DNA of 64,000 bases from Antedon mediterranea (lineage: Eukaryota > Echinodermata > Crinoidea > Comatulida > Antedonidae), in assembly GCF_964355755.1 (NCBI RefSeq), contig NC_092679.1:14868932-14932931 (forward strand), given 5' to 3'. Each line of letters opens with the position of its first letter. The stretch's first letter is position 1. The notes below the pieces were generated by a model. That model saw only the letters and a list, made by a program, of their open reading frames with translations, did no database searches and was not told the DNA's origin. Shown in pieces: positions 58,501 through 61,500 of this stretch. Both the position numbers and the translations under genes were made by a program.

Positions 58501-61500
58501 ATAGAAAGATAATGTTTAAACAAGAATCCCAAGTGCCCAAGTGAAATGTTACTACAGTATTCACGAAAGCTTATCCTTGAATGTTGCATAAAGAGTCTAG
58601 AATTTTTACCCCAGTGTTGGGAAGAAGGTCGTGAAAAAGGGACCACTCAAATGTATAGCTGTAGTTGAGATTTAATCAATTTTAATTGTTTTTTGGGGGT
58701 TTGTGCTGTGAAATCAGAAATTTTCCAAAAAACTGAGATGTTTCACCTAAAAAAAAACAGAAGTCTCCTTTTATAGTTCTAGTTGTAATCTAATCAATAT
58801 TAATTGGTTTGAAGGGGTTAGCTCAGGTTTTTTTGAGTTTGTGCGATATTTGTGCAGTTGCACAAGGTTTGCGCAGTTTAGCAATACCCACTAAAATAAC
58901 AAAATATGCAGACATTAGTGTTGTAGGCCTACCAATGTATTGGTATTGGTATTGGAACCCATGGACATCAATACTATTTCAATCAAATCAACCCCCATAC
59001 TCCATTACAATAAGATTTATGTCTTGTTTGTAGAAAATGTTTTATTCTGTACAGTACATTAATAACTCTGCACTTTTCTTGTAGGAGATTTTAAAAGGAA
59101 ACAATTTATATTTCATATGAATCTAACAGTGAGAAAATCAACAATTATAGGATTGATAAACTACATAATTTATCGTGCTTAAATATAAAACCTACAGTAT
59201 ATCTCATATGATGGTAAGGTAGACCAGAATTGTAACTCATGTCTCTTTCTACTGCACTACGATAATGGTGTAGAAAGAGCCGTGAGGTACAACCCTGGTC
59301 AGGATTAAACACTGTACTTTGGGATTGGAAGGCAACAAGCTACAGTACAGCTCCAAAAATTCATAGCTGAAAACTGTCGGCCTACATACAGTGCATTCCA
59401 TGCAGCATCTCCAAAAAACTAAACCACATTAATACCACTTATTACTTAATATGATTCAATTTTATTTGTCATTTTAAAATGGTACAGTACATCTTCAAAC
59501 ATTTAAAATTCTAAAATGTATATAATAATAAAATTATTACTATATAAAAATATCTAAGCATACTTGAGATATATAATTTAAAACAATTATTTATTATTAT
59601 CCAACATCCACTACCAGTAAAGTAGGCTAGAATATTTTATTACAAAAGCTGCAGATGCCTTGGGCGTATGATGTCTGAACAACTATTTTCTTTGCACACA
59701 CATACCAATTGTTATTATACAATTCCTATTAAAGGCAATCCATGCTTGAATAAATTTGTTTATGCTTTATGTACAATGTTCTATGGTGGATTATCAATTT
59801 TGAAATCCAATACTGTAATTTGACTTGCCATATTGTTCAGTATTTTATTATAAAGCATAATAATTTACCATAATATGGTGAATTTGTAGGCCAATACTGG
59901 TTTACACAGGTAATAGTTAGATTAAGAAACCTATACGTTATTCAATAAACTAAAAATGTACTGTATTATTAGGCCTAATTGTGGGTGAATGGTTGTAGTT
60001 ATTATCATAAAAAATGCCACAGTTTTCATGTACTATGAAATATTCACAATTCCTATGGAAAACATACAAAGTGGCAACGATCACTACAGAAAAACATGTA
60101 AATTATGAAAAATTATGGATTATGGATGTGAGAAAGCACCGAACACACTAATTATTTAAAAATCACAAAAAAATCTCTCATTCTCATGTACTATGGAATC
60201 TCTATAATTATTACAGTGTGGAATTTGGCCCAATGGATGTGTGGGAATGGAGACACTATGGAAAATGCATACAAACAATGAAAAATTATGATTGTGACTG
60301 TGAGAAACCCCAGTATTAAGGACAAATCAAAGACCCACACACAACCAAAAAGCTCTCCTTCTGGGTTTTTCCCAACCAGACAAGTATCAAAACGGGTCTG
60401 TCAGTCAGAAAATTATTCTATGCACCTGATCATTTTAAAATCATTATTAGAATTCAAGAGAAGTTTAAACCTTTTGTAATTATTTAGTAAACTTTAGGGT
60501 ATGTTCAGATTCACGGAGTTACGGTGGAGTTCTATATGCAAGGCGTACGGTAATCCGTGGCATTAAAAGCCAAGGTGTTCAGACACAACGATCAACATTC
60601 CAATGCCTTGCGTTTAAAACACTCTGATCAGGTCAAAGCAGATAGAACTATATGTATACATTCATGACAATGCATGAAAGTTACCATCGTTTACATTGTT
60701 TTTTTGTTTTTTTATTTATATAATGTTTACCTTCAAATATACTGATTTGTTCTTACTACTTGTAGAATTGCATTTTAATTCAAAATAATTTAAAACGTAA
60801 TTGTTACACAGACAATTATCTAATTAATTAATCATATTACTGAGGCCAACTTTACTGTTCTTTAAAATCTGAACCTGAAAATACATTTGACATAGCTATT
60901 TCGCTGTCAATAGGGTACGGGTATGTAGTTGCTGTCTGCTAATCGTGGTCGTGTATTTTCATTGGTTGAGGTTAAAATCACTGAGGCATCACTGGATTAG
61001 CGTTATGAAATCTACCCTCTCCCGCTAGAGTTATTAACGCCACTTGAGCGGAGTAACAGCTCCCTAACGCTAATCCGCGGCATAGTTCAGACACAAAAAT
61101 ATGTACGCCGCTTACATAACTCCACCGTAACTCCGTGAGTCTGAAAATACCCTAAGCAAGCATTGGCAGGGTTGAAAACGTCTCTTGGATTCTTAAGTAA
61201 TTTGGCACAATTACTTATTATACTACACAAAACGGCAGCAGCAGCCTGTTTTTAGAGATGGTCACTGATAGTCACAGATATACAAATCAGAATGTCCACT
61301 GGCGCGGAGTAACAGCTCCCTAACGCTAATCCGGGGTATGGTTCAGACACAAAAATATGTACGCCGCTTACATACAGTAACTCCACCGTAACTCTGTGAG
61401 TCTGAACATACCCTTAGTCTTATTTCAGCGCAAGTAGGCCAAAGGTAATGATACATTTTCAATGAACTGCATTTATAGTAACAGAAACCTGTATTTTTAT

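Noticed and set aside
58809-59033. Short plus-strand frame ending in a YWYWYW stretch
   Set aside because: The stretch comes from a GGTATT microsatellite; no other support.
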